Source of the DNA: an uncultured Tateyamaria sp.
GTDB lineage: Bacteria > Pseudomonadota > Alphaproteobacteria > Rhodobacterales > Rhodobacteraceae
NCBI RefSeq assembly: GCF_947504105.1
Contig: NZ_CANNGP010000013.1
Span: forward strand, 31,752-95,751
Direction of reading: 5' to 3'
Length of the DNA: 64,000 nucleotides
Position 1 is the stretch's first letter. Each line of letters begins with the position of its first letter. Below are positions 16,788-26,187 of this stretch, piece after piece. The position numbers and the translations under genes were made by a program. Below the pieces are notes generated by a model. That model did no database searches. It saw only the letters and a program-made list of their open reading frames with translations, and was not told the origin of the DNA.

Positions 16788-18152
16788 ATGAAGAAATTCG
16801 TGATGGCCGCTTTGGGCGGGACTCTGGCAGGTGCAATCGCCACGACGCAGGTTGCAGGCCCGCTTTTGGCGCAAGAAGGCGCCGCGAATGCAACCGTGTA
16901 TGAACAACTGGATTTGTTCGGCGACATCTTTGAACGCATTCGGAACCAATATGTCGAGGATGTGGAGCCCGGTGAACTGATCGAAGCTGCCATTGACGGC
17001 ATGCTGACGTCGCTTGATCCACACTCCAGCTATCTGTCGCCGGATGATGCCGCGCAGATGCAGGTGCAGACCCGGGGCGAGTTTGGCGGCTTGGGCATCG
17101 AAGTGACTCAGGAAGAGGGGTTCATCAAAGTTGTTTCGCCTATCGACAGCACCCCCGCTGCCGAGGCCGGGATCGAAGCGGGCGACTTCATCACCCATGT
17201 CGATGGCGAGTCGATGCTGGGCCTGACCCTGGACGAGGCCGTGGATCGTATGCGCGGCCCGGTCGGATCCGAGATCATTGTTACCGTCGTTCGCGAAGGC
17301 GAGAATGAGCCTTTTGATGTATCTATCATTCGGGACACGATCGAGTTGCAGGCGGTGCGCAGCCGGACCCAGGGCGATACGGTTGTGTTGCGTGTGACAA
17401 CCTTCAACGACAAGACTACGCCAAACCTTGTGTCCAAGCTGGAAGAAGAGGTTGAAACGCTTGGTGGCATGAACAGCGTCAATGGATTTGTTCTGGATTT
17501 GCGCAACAACCCTGGTGGACTGCTGACCCAGGCCATCCGCGTGTCGGACGCATTCCTTGAAAAGGGCGAGATCGTATCGACCCGTGGACGTGATCCAGTA
17601 GATGGCGACCGTTTCAATGCGACGCCGGGCGATCTGGCGCAGGGCAAACCAATCGTTGTGCTGATCAACGGGGGGTCGGCGTCGGCTTCCGAGATTGTGG
17701 CGGGGGCCCTGCAGGATCACCGTCGGGCGATCGTTGTCGGCACCAAGAGCTTTGGCAAGGGTTCGGTTCAGACGGTTATGCCATTGCGTGGCGAAGGTGC
17801 CATGCGTCTGACCACGGCGCGTTACTACACACCGTCCGGACGGTCGATTCAGGCGCTGGGCGTGAGCCCCGACATCATTGTAGAGCAGCCCCGCCGCAGC
17901 CCCACGACCGAGGAAGAGGATGAACCGGCAAGCGCAGTGGGTCCCCGGACCGAAGGCGATCTGCGCGGTAGTCTCGACAACGACTCGTTGACCGACGATC
18001 AGGTGCGCCAGATCGAGGAAGATCGCGCAAAGGCGCAAGCGGCGGCTGATCTGCGGGAAGAGGATTACCAGCTGGCCTATGCCATCGACATCCTGAAAGG
18101 TCTGAACGCACTGGGGCCGGTCGAAGAGGACCGCAGAGCAAGTTCCAAGTGA
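16788..18152 (+). CDS. ctpA: S41 family C-terminal processing peptidase
   Basis: The 454-residue protein starts with a signal peptide, followed by an N-terminal helical part, a PDZ domain (about residues 100-175, with G-G-L-G-I-E-V and S-P-A-A-E-A-G-I-like loop) and the S41 protease core. The core has L-D-L-R-N-N-P-G-G, the nucleophile region G-G-S-A-S-A-S-E near residue 297 and the general-base lysine region G-T-K-S-F-G-K-G near 322. It degrades or trims periplasmic proteins. It closes the gpmI-envC operon and is followed by a strong hairpin. Confidence 0.94.
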   Translation: MKKFVMAALGGTLAGAIATTQVAGPLLAQEGAANATVYEQLDLFGDIFERIRNQYVEDVEPGELIEAAIDGMLTSLDPHSSYLSPDDAAQMQVQTRGEFGGLGIEVTQEEGFIKVVSPIDSTPAAEAGIEAGDFITHVDGESMLGLTLDEAVDRMRGPVGSEIIVTVVREGENEPFDVSIIRDTIELQAVRSRTQGDTVVLRVTTFNDKTTPNLVSKLEEEVETLGGMNSVNGFVLDLRNNPGGLLTQAIRVSDAFLEKGEIVSTRGRDPVDGDRFNATPGDLAQGKPIVVLINGGSASASEIVAGALQDHRRAIVVGTKSFGKGSVQTVMPLRGEGAMRLTTARYYTPSGRSIQALGVSPDIIVEQPRRSPTTEEEDEPASAVGPRTEGDLRGSLDNDSLTDDQVRQIEEDRAKAQAAADLREEDYQLAYAIDILKGLNALGPVEEDRRASSK

Positions 18153-18159
18153 TCAGAGT

Positions 18160-18183
18160 GCGCGGTGGATTGGTCCACCGCGC
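18160..18183 (+). terminator. hairpin after ctpA
   Basis: A perfect 10-bp GC-rich stem (18160-18169 with 18174-18183) closes a TTGG loop eight bases after the ctpA stop. No T run follows. It most likely ends or protects the gpmI-envC-ctpA transcript. Confidence 0.6.
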
Positions 18184-18817
18184 CCCAATCATACGAACGA
18201 AACCCGTTGACCAATCAAACGCAGCGGATGCCTCCAGTGAATTGGGCCAGCGGCTGAAATGATCATGGATGTAGACATTCTCTACACGCTTGCGAGGCAA
18301 GGACGTAGGGCTTTAGGTCAAGATGGGTGTTCCAGTAAACATGTCGAAGTAGGCGGAAAGAACGATGCCTGCTTGCAAATCAACAGACGCAACTGAGAAT
18401 ACGGACGGTTGATTGGATTTGACCGCGCTTCCGACCGTGTTGAAAAGCCACCAAGCGCGCCTGATGCCGCTGTGTGGGGTGAACATGGCGGCAGCGGACA
18501 CGTTGATCGTCATCATCAGCTTCTTGGCACACTAAAGGGTGATGGCGTGGCTGAAATTCTTCAGGCCGCTTCTGACGTCAGGCGCCAATCGCACTGCAAA
18601 TTATCCAATCCCAATAGTACGGGATACGGTGCATCTCGGTGACCACGAGTTCAATTTTCAGACAGGCGACACGTCCCCCCGGCGAGGGTGCGGATCAAAT
18701 CCACGACCCGTTCCATGCGCCGATAGTAGTCACTGATGGTCTGCTGTTCTTCGGGTATGCGACTGACGTCCGCATCGTCACCTGACACGTTTGCAATGAA
18801 TCTGTAGTATCACGCAG
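18184..18817. other. 634-base gene-poor stretch between backbone and catabolic region
   Basis: No intact gene can be supported here. Short frames exist on both strands (for example 18313-18516 minus and 18409-18642 plus), but none has a recognisable domain or a good start. A 45-codon minus frame from GTG 18788 to 18651 ends in a charged helix (D-Y-Y-R-R-M-E-R-V-V-D-L-I-R) and could be debris of a larger gene. The stretch marks the switch from conserved backbone to accessory sugar-acid genes. Confidence 0.6.
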
Positions 18818-19906
18818 TTAAAGCATAACCTCGTGCGGTGTCAGTTTGCTCCAGTCGAACGTTACACCGACGCCTGGAACGTCCGGCGCGACAGCAAGAT
18901 GGTTCTCGATCACCAGAGGGCGGGTCGTGTAGCGGTCGATGGGGAAGCTGTGCACTTCGAGCCATCCGCCATGCGGTTGGCTTGCCACCAAAGAGACATG
19001 CAGCTCCTGCATTCCGTGACTGCAGACCGGAATGCCGTGGTTTTGCGCCATCTCTGCCACCTGCAGCCAACCGGTGATCCCGAGGCAGTTGGACGCGTCG
19101 GGTTGGATGAAATCGACATGGGGCAGGGCGCGTCGGAACTCGTGCATCGTGTGCAGATTCTCACCCTGTGCCACCGGCATGCCTGTAGCTTCGCGGATGC
19201 GTGCGAAATCTTCGTAAAGGTCGGGTTCAATGGGTTCTTCGAACCATGTGATGTTCTGATCCTTGACCGCATTTGCTATGCTAATGGCCTGATCGGGCGT
19301 CATGGAATAGTTCGCATCAACCATGAACGTGACATCGGGGCCGATGAGGTTGCGGACGGCCTTGATCCGTTCGACGTCTTCGGCTTCGGTCGGTTGGCCG
19401 ATCTTGATTTTGACTGCGTTGTGGCCCCGTGCGAGGTAAGTACGGATGCTGTCGAGCAGCTTGGGCAGGTCGAAGCCCAGGTCGATGCCGCCCGCATAGG
19501 CCTTGCAGCGGTCAGACGCACCGCCAGCGGCCTGCACCAGTGATTGCCCCGTACCGTTCAACCGCGCATCCCACAGGGCGATGTCGACGGCTGAGATGGC
19601 GAAGCTTAGGATACCGCCCCGGCCTACATAGTGCAGGTGGGCGTCCATGGCGTGGGTGAGCTGTTCCACGTTCTCCGCGTCTTTCCCGATCAGGAAAGGC
19701 GCGAGGTCGTGGGTGATCATGGCCGCCGTTGCGTGCCCGCCCCGCCCGCCATTGTAGGTGTACCCGGTGCCCGTACGCCCATCGTCCAGCGTGACTGTTG
19801 CCGTGATCAGATGGAAATGGCTGTGATCGCCGTGCTTGGCGTCGACGAGGATTTCGTCGAGTGGCACGGCGAAGAGCCGTGCGGTGACGTCGGTGATCTT
19901 AGCCAT
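18818..19906 (-). CDS. mandelate racemase/muconate lactonizing enzyme family sugar-acid dehydratase
   Basis: The 362-residue protein is an enolase-superfamily enzyme. The barrel shows the K-I-K-I-G-Q lysine motif near residue 165, metal ligands in V-D-A-N-Y-S-M near 197, E-E-P-I-E-P near 222 and G-E-N-L-H-T near 248, and the catalytic S-H-G-M-Q-E histidine near 298. This set is typical of acid-sugar dehydratases that abstract a proton alpha to a carboxylate and lose water, giving a 2-keto-3-deoxy acid. The substrate cannot be told from sequence. It is the last gene of a five-gene overlapping operon with an SDR, an IlvD/Edd dehydratase, an FAH-family hydrolase and a hydroxyacid dehydrogenase. 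Confidence 0.88.
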   Translation of the reverse strand: MAKITDVTARLFAVPLDEILVDAKHGDHSHFHLITATVTLDDGRTGTGYTYNGGRGGHATAAMITHDLAPFLIGKDAENVEQLTHAMDAHLHYVGRGGILSFAISAVDIALWDARLNGTGQSLVQAAGGASDRCKAYAGGIDLGFDLPKLLDSIRTYLARGHNAVKIKIGQPTEAEDVERIKAVRNLIGPDVTFMVDANYSMTPDQAISIANAVKDQNITWFEEPIEPDLYEDFARIREATGMPVAQGENLHTMHEFRRALPHVDFIQPDASNCLGITGWLQVAEMAQNHGIPVCSHGMQELHVSLVASQPHGGWLEVHSFPIDRYTTRPLVIENHLAVAPDVPGVGVTFDWSKLTPHEVML

Positions 19907-20831
19907 TGAGATGTTTGGTTTCCGGCACGGGTGTGATCACCAGCCCGTTGTCGAGATGGCTGATGAGGTTGTCGACGACCAACGTGCCCATCGCGGCGCG
20001 CGTTTCATGCGTGGCGCTGCCCACGTGGGGCAGAAGGATGACGTTGGACATGGTCTTGAGCGCGTCGGGGATTTTGGGTTCTTCCTCGAACACGTCGAGG
20101 GCGGCGTATCCGAGCTTACCGGATTGGAGGGCGGCGACCATCGCGGCCTCGTCAATCACCGAGCCGCGCGAGACGTTGATGAGCGTCCCGTCCGGTCCTA
20201 ACGCTTCGATTACGTTGGCATTGACAATGTGGTGCGTCGAGGGGCCGCCGGGGGTGATGCAGATGATCACCTCGACCGCCTTTGCCATGTCCACGAGGTT
20301 GGCGTGGTAGGTGTAGGGCACGTCCCTTTCGCTGCGGGTGTGATAGTGGATGTCGGCGTCGAACGCTTTGAGCTTGTCCGCGATGGCCTGGCCGATGCGC
20401 CCGAGACCGAGGATGCCGACGCGCCGGTTGTCGGCGCTGCGTGATAGGGGTGCGTTGCCGTTTTTCTCCCAATTGCCGGAGCGGGCGTGCGCCTCGTCCG
20501 ACAGGAAACTGCGGAAGCTGGTGAGCATGAGCATGATCGCCGTCGTTGCCACCTCGGCGTTCAGCACGTCGGGCGTGTGGGTGACGATGATGCCCCGTTC
20601 GATGCAAGCGTCGGTGTCGATCGCGTCGTAGCCCACGCCATAGCTTGCAGCGACCTTGGCGTTTGTGCACTTGGCAAGGATATCCGCAGGCACGCCGTCA
20701 TGGCCGTTGGTGACGATGTGGGTGATCGCCTCTGCCGGATAATCGCCGCTGGCCTGATGGATGGTGAACCGTTCGGACAGACGGTCACGCATGGTATCGG
20801 TGATGCCGCCAATTTGCAGAAGATCAGGCAT
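19899..20831 (-). CDS. D-isomer-specific 2-hydroxyacid dehydrogenase
   Basis: The 310-residue protein has the family's split catalytic domain and central NAD(P)-binding domain. The glycine motif [10 protein letters not shown] lies near residue 148, the substrate Arg in N-V-S-R-G-S-V-I-D near 230, and the catalytic His in L-L-P-H-V-G-S-A-T near 280. Relatives reduce glyoxylate, hydroxypyruvate or 2-keto-gluconate. Both ends overlap neighbouring genes by eight bases, so it belongs to the sugar-acid operon and probably handles a small 2-keto or 2-hydroxy acid produced by it. Confidence 0.9.
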   Translation of the reverse strand: MPDLLQIGGITDTMRDRLSERFTIHQASGDYPAEAITHIVTNGHDGVPADILAKCTNAKVAASYGVGYDAIDTDACIERGIIVTHTPDVLNAEVATTAIMLMLTSFRSFLSDEAHARSGNWEKNGNAPLSRSADNRRVGILGLGRIGQAIADKLKAFDADIHYHTRSERDVPYTYHANLVDMAKAVEVIICITPGGPSTHHIVNANVIEALGPDGTLINVSRGSVIDEAAMVAALQSGKLGYAALDVFEEEPKIPDALKTMSNVILLPHVGSATHETRAAMGTLVVDNLISHLDNGLVITPVPETKHLNG

Positions 20832-21666
20832 CCTGTTTCACCTCTTGCCGTTGGGTGCCGAGGCCAGCGATTTCCAGTTCCATGACGTCGCCCACCTTAA
20901 GGTAGGTTTTCGGGTTCATCCCGTCGCCCACACCCGGAGGGGTGCCTGTGCTGATCACGTCGCCGGGGTGCAGGGTGAAGAGTTGGCTGAGGTGTTCAAT
21001 GATCTCGGCCACGGAAAAGATCATGGTGGCGGTGTTGCCTGTCTGCATCCGCTGGCCGTTGACCGACAGGCTCATATCGAGCGCTTGCGGGTCGGGGATT
21101 TCATCGCGCGTCACGAGATACGGACCCGTAGGTCCATAGGTGTCGCAGGATTTACCCTTGGTCCATTGGCCCGTCAGGTTCTGCTGGAACTCGCGTTCCG
21201 ACACATCGTTGACGATGCAATAGCCAGCCACGTAGTCGAGCGCGTCGGCCTTGGAGACGTATTTGCAGGTCTTGCCAATGACAGCACCCAGCTCGACCTC
21301 CCAATCGGTGCGCTTGGAACCGCGCGGCATGACCACATCGTCATTGGGGCCGACGATCGCCGAGTTCGCCTTGAAGAACAGGATGGGATGCTCGGGGATC
21401 GGCAGGCCCTGTTCGGCGGCGTGGTCGGAATAATTAAGGCCGATGCACAGGAACTTGCCGATATTGCCGACACAGGGGCCGATGCGGGTGGAGCCGTCGA
21501 CCGCTGGCAAGGTTGCCGGGTCGATGGCGCGGAGTTTGTCGAGCGTCGCGTCGTCCAGTGTTGCGCCATTGATGTCGTCCACGTGACCGCTCAGGTCGCG
21601 CAGCGTGTCGCCGTCGAGTAGCCCTGGTTTTTCGTGACATGCGTCACCGTATCTTACGAGTTTCAT
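20824..21666 (-). CDS. fumarylacetoacetate hydrolase family protein
   Basis: The 280-residue protein carries FAH signatures: I-G-L-N-Y-S-D-H-A-A-E near residue 75, metal ligands E-V-E-L-G-A-V-I-G near 122, K-S-C-D-T-Y-G-P-T-G-P-Y near 172 and G-T-P-P-G-V-G near 241. Members split or hydrate diketo acids. Next to an SDR of the keto-deoxy-fuconate dehydrogenase type it would fit 2,4-diketo-3-deoxy-sugar-acid hydrolysis, which yields pyruvate plus a hydroxy acid. That assignment is inferred from the neighbourhood. Confidence 0.9.
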   Translation of the reverse strand: MKLVRYGDACHEKPGLLDGDTLRDLSGHVDDINGATLDDATLDKLRAIDPATLPAVDGSTRIGPCVGNIGKFLCIGLNYSDHAAEQGLPIPEHPILFFKANSAIVGPNDDVVMPRGSKRTDWEVELGAVIGKTCKYVSKADALDYVAGYCIVNDVSEREFQQNLTGQWTKGKSCDTYGPTGPYLVTRDEIPDPQALDMSLSVNGQRMQTGNTATMIFSVAEIIEHLSQLFTLHPGDVISTGTPPGVGDGMNPKTYLKVGDVMELEIAGLGTQRQEVKQDA

Positions 21667-21677
21667 ATGGCGGCCTC

Positions 21678-23480
21678 TCAGTGGTTGTCGCGCGGCATGT
21701 GTTTGCGCGAGATGTCTTGGTATTTGGTTGCGCCACGCAGAGTCATGCCTTCGTCAAAGCGGCCCACATAGTCGCGGAAGATCTCTTGCCATGGGCTTTG
21801 GTTTTCGGGGACGGGGTAGCCGCCTGCGGCCATGATCGCTTCGGCGCGCGCCTGAAGCGTGGTGTCGTCCACCAGCATATCGGCGGTGCATTTCTTGAGG
21901 TCGATGCGCACGCGGTCGCCGTTTTCCAAGAGTGCCAGGCCGCCGCCATCCGCTGCCTCGGGCGAGGCGTTGAGGATTGAGGGCGAACCTGAGGTGCCGG
22001 ATTGGCGACCGTCACCGACGCAAGGAAGCGCCTGAATGCCTTTTTTCAGCAGGTAGGACGGCGCGCGCATGTTCACGACTTCGGCCCCGCCGGGGTAGCC
22101 CTTGGGGCCCGCGCCACGCATGAAGAGGACGCAGTTTTCGTCGATCCCTTCGGCTTCGTCGTCGATGCGGTGGTGGAAGTCCTCGGGTCCGTCGAAGACC
22201 ACGGCACGCCCTTCGAACGCTTCGGGGTCGTCGGGATTGGACAGGTAGCGGTTGCGGAATTCCTCGGAAATCACAGAGGTTTTCATGATCGCGCTGTCGA
22301 AGAGGTTGCCCTTGAGGTTGATGAACCCGGCTTCCGCTTTCAGCGGGTCGGACACCGGCTTGATCACCTCGGTATTCTCGCTGCGCAGATCGGCGCAGTT
22401 TTCCCGCATCGTCTTGCCGTTGGCAGTGATGACGTCGGGGTGGGGCAGGAGGTCGGCAGCGATGAGTTCGCCGATAACTGCCGGGACGCCGCCGGCGTGC
22501 TGGTAGTCTTCGCCCAAGTATTCGCCTGCGGGCTGGAGGTTCACCAGAAGCGGCACGTGGTGGCCGTGTTGCTGCCAGTCGTCGTTGTTTAGCGGCACGT
22601 CTAGGTGCTTGGCCACGCCGTTCAGGTGGATGGGTGCGTTGGTTGACCCGCCGATCGCGGAGTTGATGACGATCGTGTTCTCGAACGCTTCGCGCGTCAT
22701 GATGTCGGAGGGGCGCAGGTCTTCCCACACCATGTCGACGATGCGTTTGCCGGTCTCGTAACTGATCTGGCTGCGCTCGCGGTATGGTGCCGGGATGGCG
22801 GCGGAGCCAGGCAGTTGCATGCCGAGCGCTTCCGCCAGCGAGTTCATCGTGGTGGCCGTGCCCATTGTGTTGCAATAGCCGACGGAGGGGGCGGAGGAGG
22901 CGACGAGTTCCATGAACCCTTCGTCGTCGATCTCTCCCTTGGCCATCATCTCGCGCGCTTGCCAGACGATGGAGCCGGAGCCGGTGCGTTCGCCGCGGAA
23001 CCAGCCGTTGAGCATGGGTCCGACCGACAGGGCAACGGCTGGAATGTTGACGGTGGCAGCGGCCATGAGGAGAGCGGGCGTGGTCTTGTCACAACCGATG
23101 GTCAGGACAACGCCGTCGAGCGGGTAGCCGTAGAGGGTTTCGACGAGGCTCAGATAGGCGAGGTTGCGGTCGAGCATGGCCGTGGGGCGCTTGCCGGTTT
23201 CCTGGATCGGGTGGACTGGGATTTCGATGCAGGTACCGCCTGCGGCTACGATGCCGTCGCGCACACGTTTGGCGAGTTCGATGTGGTGCCGGTTGCAGGG
23301 CGACAGGTCGCTGCCCGTTTGCGCGATGCCGATGATCGGCTTGCCGGATTGCAGCTCTTCCCGCGTCAGCCCGTAGTTCAGGTAGCGTTCAAGGTAGAGC
23401 GCGGTCATTTCCGGATTGTCCGGGTTCATGAACCATTTGCGGGAACGCAGGTCTTCTATTCCGATCTTCTTCTTGGTCAT
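21678..23480 (-). CDS. IlvD/Edd family sugar-acid dehydratase
   Basis: The 600-residue protein belongs to the iron-sulfur dehydratase family of IlvD, Edd, L-arabinonate and D-xylonate dehydratases. The start (R-S-R-K-W-F, then M-T-A-L-Y-L-E-R) resembles xylonate/arabinonate dehydratases more than IlvD. Likely cluster and metal ligands are in [13 protein letters not shown] near residue 50, G-C-D-K-T-T-P near 128 and Y-C-N-T-M-G-T-A near 200. It dehydrates an aldonate to a 2-keto-3-deoxy acid. It is the second gene of the operon, its start overlapping the SDR stop by four bases. Confidence 0.9.
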   Translation of the reverse strand: MTKKKIGIEDLRSRKWFMNPDNPEMTALYLERYLNYGLTREELQSGKPIIGIAQTGSDLSPCNRHHIELAKRVRDGIVAAGGTCIEIPVHPIQETGKRPTAMLDRNLAYLSLVETLYGYPLDGVVLTIGCDKTTPALLMAAATVNIPAVALSVGPMLNGWFRGERTGSGSIVWQAREMMAKGEIDDEGFMELVASSAPSVGYCNTMGTATTMNSLAEALGMQLPGSAAIPAPYRERSQISYETGKRIVDMVWEDLRPSDIMTREAFENTIVINSAIGGSTNAPIHLNGVAKHLDVPLNNDDWQQHGHHVPLLVNLQPAGEYLGEDYQHAGGVPAVIGELIAADLLPHPDVITANGKTMRENCADLRSENTEVIKPVSDPLKAEAGFINLKGNLFDSAIMKTSVISEEFRNRYLSNPDDPEAFEGRAVVFDGPEDFHHRIDDEAEGIDENCVLFMRGAGPKGYPGGAEVVNMRAPSYLLKKGIQALPCVGDGRQSGTSGSPSILNASPEAADGGGLALLENGDRVRIDLKKCTADMLVDDTTLQARAEAIMAAGGYPVPENQSPWQEIFRDYVGRFDEGMTLRGATKYQDISRKHMPRDNH

Positions 23481-24223
23481 TGTCCTGACCAGCCTCCATC
23501 AATGATGTGGGTGTGTCCTGTGGTGAATGCGCTTTCGTCGCTGGCAAGGTAGACGACGAGGGCGGCAATTTCTTCGGCTTTGGCCACGCGGCCCATGGGT
23601 TGGCGGGCGACGAATTGTTCCATGGCCTTATCGTAGCTGCCGAGCTGCTCGCCCAGTGCCTTGACACGGTCGTGCCAGCTGGGGCTTTCGACGGTGCCGG
23701 GGCAGATGCAGTTACAGCGGATGCCTTGGGTGATGTAGTCCACGGCGACGGATTTGGTGAGACCGACGACGGCGGCCTTGGTCGTGCCGTAGATGAAGCG
23801 ATTGGGCGCGCCGATGATGGACCCGAGGGCGGACGACATGTTGATGATCGAGCCGTTGCCGCGCTCCAGCATCCCCGGCAAGGCGGCGCGGATGGTGTGG
23901 TACATGGACCGAACATTCAGATCGAAGGCGAAATCCCATTCATCATCCGTGCTGTCCATGATCGTGCCGTGATGCACGAAACCTGCGCAGTTGAACAGGA
24001 TGTCGGGTTGGGCCTTGGCCACCCCGTCCCGAATGCTTGCTGCATCACGCGCATTGAGAGGGAAAGCATCGATGTTTGCGTGGTCAAGTGTGCTTAAAGC
24101 GTCGGCGTTGATATCGGTGGCAAAGACATGTGCCCCTTCGTTTGCCATCGCCAACGCGCTTGCACGGCCGATCCCTTGGCCCGCTGCGGTCACAAGTGCG
24201 CTCTTTCCGTCAAGACGGCCCAT
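23477..24223 (-). CDS. SDR family oxidoreductase (BDH2/keto-deoxy-fuconate dehydrogenase-like)
   Basis: The 248-residue protein starts [20 protein letters not shown], the NAD-binding motif, with D-I-N after beta-2 marking NAD preference. The active site is S-S near 133 and Y-G-T-T-K near 146. The opening matches the BDH2/DHRS6 type, which in bacteria includes 2-keto-3-deoxy-L-fuconate dehydrogenase. With the FAH-family and dehydratase genes this points to a non-phosphorylative deoxy- or pentose-acid route. It leads the minus-strand operon and faces a 114-base divergent promoter region. Confidence 0.9.
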   Translation of the reverse strand: MGRLDGKSALVTAAGQGIGRASALAMANEGAHVFATDINADALSTLDHANIDAFPLNARDAASIRDGVAKAQPDILFNCAGFVHHGTIMDSTDDEWDFAFDLNVRSMYHTIRAALPGMLERGNGSIINMSSALGSIIGAPNRFIYGTTKAAVVGLTKSVAVDYITQGIRCNCICPGTVESPSWHDRVKALGEQLGSYDKAMEQFVARQPMGRVAKAEEIAALVVYLASDESAFTTGHTHIIDGGWSGQ

Positions 24224-24337
24224 GCACTCCTCCCTATTCGATCAGGTGTTGCGCAGCCCGAAGGTCTGCGTTTTGGTGTTAGCGTAGGACAAGCTGTGGG
24301 TGTTGACCAGACGTCACGGCAAAATCGGAGGATTGTC

Positions 24338-25216
24338 ATGGCGTTCGAGAATGTGGCCCTGTTAGGCACCGGGTTAATGGGCTTTCCCATGGCGCGGAAT
24401 CTGACGCGGGCCGGTGTGCCGGTCACCGTTTGGAACCGGACGCAGGCGAAGGCGGAACCACTCGCGGATGAGGGTGCAGCGGTAGCGGCCAGCACGAATG
24501 CCGCCGTGACAGGGGCGGATGTCGTTATTTCGATTATGAGCGATGGTCCCACGGTGCTGTCTGTCATTGCCGAGGTATCGCCCAGCCTGTCCAGGGGCGC
24601 GTTGTGGATCGACATGTCATCGACCAAACCGACAGAGGCACGCAAGGCCCGTGCGCTGCTGTCAAAGGTGGGTGTCGGATTTCTGGATGCGCCAGTTTCC
24701 GGCGGAACCAAGGGGGCCGAGGCGGCGTCCCTTGCCATCATGGTTGGTGGTGAAGCTGCTGACTTCAATCGTGCGCGCCCGGTCTTCGAAGAGATGGGTC
24801 GGCCTGTGCATGTCGGCCCCACCGGATCTGGGCAATTGTCGAAGCTCTGCAACCAAGCGATTGTCGCAGTGACTATCGGTGCTGTGGCTGAAGCGATGCT
24901 GCTGGCCGAGGAGGGGGGCGCGGACCCTGCCGCGCTACGCGCCGCGTTGAAAGGTGGCTTCGCTGACAGCACCATTCTGCAGCAGCATGGTGAACGCATG
25001 ACCACTGGTAACTTCGAGCCCGGAGGACTGTCGAAGTTTCAACTGAAAGATCTGGACAACGTATTGGTCGAGGCATCGGCTGCTGGTGTGACCCTGCCCA
25101 TGGTGCGGGACGTCCGCGATCGATTTGCCCATTTCGTCGATCATATGGACGGCGCGGACCGGGATCATTCTGGGCTGTATCTTGAACTGAAGGCACGGCA
25201 GGGGGATCGCGCATGA
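24338..25216 (+). CDS. NAD(P)-dependent oxidoreductase, 3-hydroxyisobutyrate dehydrogenase family
   Basis: The 292-residue protein has the glycine motif L-L-G-T-G-L-M-G-F-P-M-A at the N-terminus, N-R-T after beta-2 suggesting NADP use, the substrate loop D-A-P-V-S-G-G-T-K-G-A near residue 118, and a catalytic lysine in L-S-K-L-C-N-Q-A near 168. The beta-hydroxyacid dehydrogenase family includes LtnD-like four-carbon acid-sugar dehydrogenases, and DenD is encoded right behind it with a four-base overlap. The ATG at 24338 has a good GGAGG site. Confidence 0.88.
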   Translation: MAFENVALLGTGLMGFPMARNLTRAGVPVTVWNRTQAKAEPLADEGAAVAASTNAAVTGADVVISIMSDGPTVLSVIAEVSPSLSRGALWIDMSSTKPTEARKARALLSKVGVGFLDAPVSGGTKGAEAASLAIMVGGEAADFNRARPVFEEMGRPVHVGPTGSGQLSKLCNQAIVAVTIGAVAEAMLLAEEGGADPAALRAALKGGFADSTILQQHGERMTTGNFEPGGLSKFQLKDLDNVLVEASAAGVTLPMVRDVRDRFAHFVDHMDGADRDHSGLYLELKARQGDRA

Positions 25217-26187
25217 AGCGCATACTGATTCTTGGCGGCGGCGGCATGGTCGGTCAGAAGTTGGCAAAGAGGCTTGAAACGCAAGGACTGACCGGTTTTG
25301 GTGATTTCACCGTGACTTTGCACGATTTGGGGTTTGCCGAAGACGCTGTGGGTGACGACAAGCGCGTCGGTAACCTGTCGGTTCTGGCAGAGGGGGCGGC
25401 TCTGGCGGCTGAGCGGTTTGACGTGATCTTTTTCCTCGCTTCCATCGTGTCGGGTGAAGCGGAGACGAATTTTGATTTAGGCTGGCAAACGAACCTTTGG
25501 CCGATGTGGCATTTCCTTGAGGCGCTACGGGCACAGCACCGGGCTACGGGCGGCGCTTATGTGCCTCGGGTGATCTTTACCTCATCGATTGCGGTCTTTG
25601 GCGGGCCGTACCCGGACAAGATTGGGGACGAGTTCCTGACCTCACCCCAGACCAGCTATGGCGCGCAGAAGGCGGCGTGTGAGCTGTTGGTCCAAGACTT
25701 TTCTCGCAAGGGTTTCATTGACGGCATGTCGCTGCGGTTGCCGACAATCTGCGTACGGCCCGGCAAGGCGAACCTGGCCGCATCGTCGTTCTTTTCCGGG
25801 ATCATTCGCGAGCCGCTGAACGGGTTGGAGGCCGTCCTGCCCGTGGACGACACTGTGCGCCACTGGCACGCGTCACCACGGTCGGCGGCGGGGTTCTTGG
25901 CCCATGCTGCCGTTCTGGACACAGATCGGCTTGACGGGCGGCGGGCGTTGAACTTGCCGGGGTTGAGTTGCACCGTGGCGGAAGAGATCGAGGCGCTGCG
26001 TGACGTCGCTGGCAACAACGTTGTGGCGCTGATCAAGCCGCAGCGGGATGAGGCTGTGGCAAAGATCGTCGAAGGCTGGCCGCGCAACTTCGCTCCGGAC
26101 CGCGCGACCGCATTGGGCTTCGAGGCAGAGAAAACGTTCCGCGAGATCATCGATGTTTACATTGAGGACGAGTTGGGTGGCCGTTAA
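25213..26187 (+). CDS. denD: D-erythronate dehydrogenase-like NAD-dependent epimerase family protein
   Basis: The 324-residue protein is an extended SDR with G-G-G-G-M-V-G-Q at the N-terminus, the A-S-I-V-S-G-E-A-E region near residue 76, S-S-I-A-V-F-G near 120 and the catalytic Y-G-A-Q-K near 150, followed by R-L-P-T-I-C-V-R-P-G. These match DenD, which oxidises D-erythronate or related four-carbon acids to 2-keto acids. It follows a beta-hydroxyacid dehydrogenase gene and overlaps the convergent flavoprotein gene by four bases. No denK-like kinase or OtnC aldolase gene lies beside it, so the pathway would be incomplete here. Confidence 0.8.
   Translation: MKRILILGGGGMVGQKLAKRLETQGLTGFGDFTVTLHDLGFAEDAVGDDKRVGNLSVLAEGAALAAERFDVIFFLASIVSGEAETNFDLGWQTNLWPMWHFLEALRAQHRATGGAYVPRVIFTSSIAVFGGPYPDKIGDEFLTSPQTSYGAQKAACELLVQDFSRKGFIDGMSLRLPTICVRPGKANLAASSFFSGIIREPLNGLEAVLPVDDTVRHWHASPRSAAGFLAHAAVLDTDRLDGRRALNLPGLSCTVAEEIEALRDVAGNNVVALIKPQRDEAVAKIVEGWPRNFAPDRATALGFEAEKTFREIIDVYIEDELGGR

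Noticed and set aside
16665..18038. 457-codon frame antisense to ctpA
   Set aside because: It lies fully opposite a well-recognised gene and has no domain; long antisense frames are common in GC-rich genomes.
18409..18642. Plus-strand frame with L-K-G-D-G-V-A-E, reminiscent of isocitrate/isopropylmalate dehydrogenase starts
   Set aside because: The match is about eight residues long and nothing around it supports the family.
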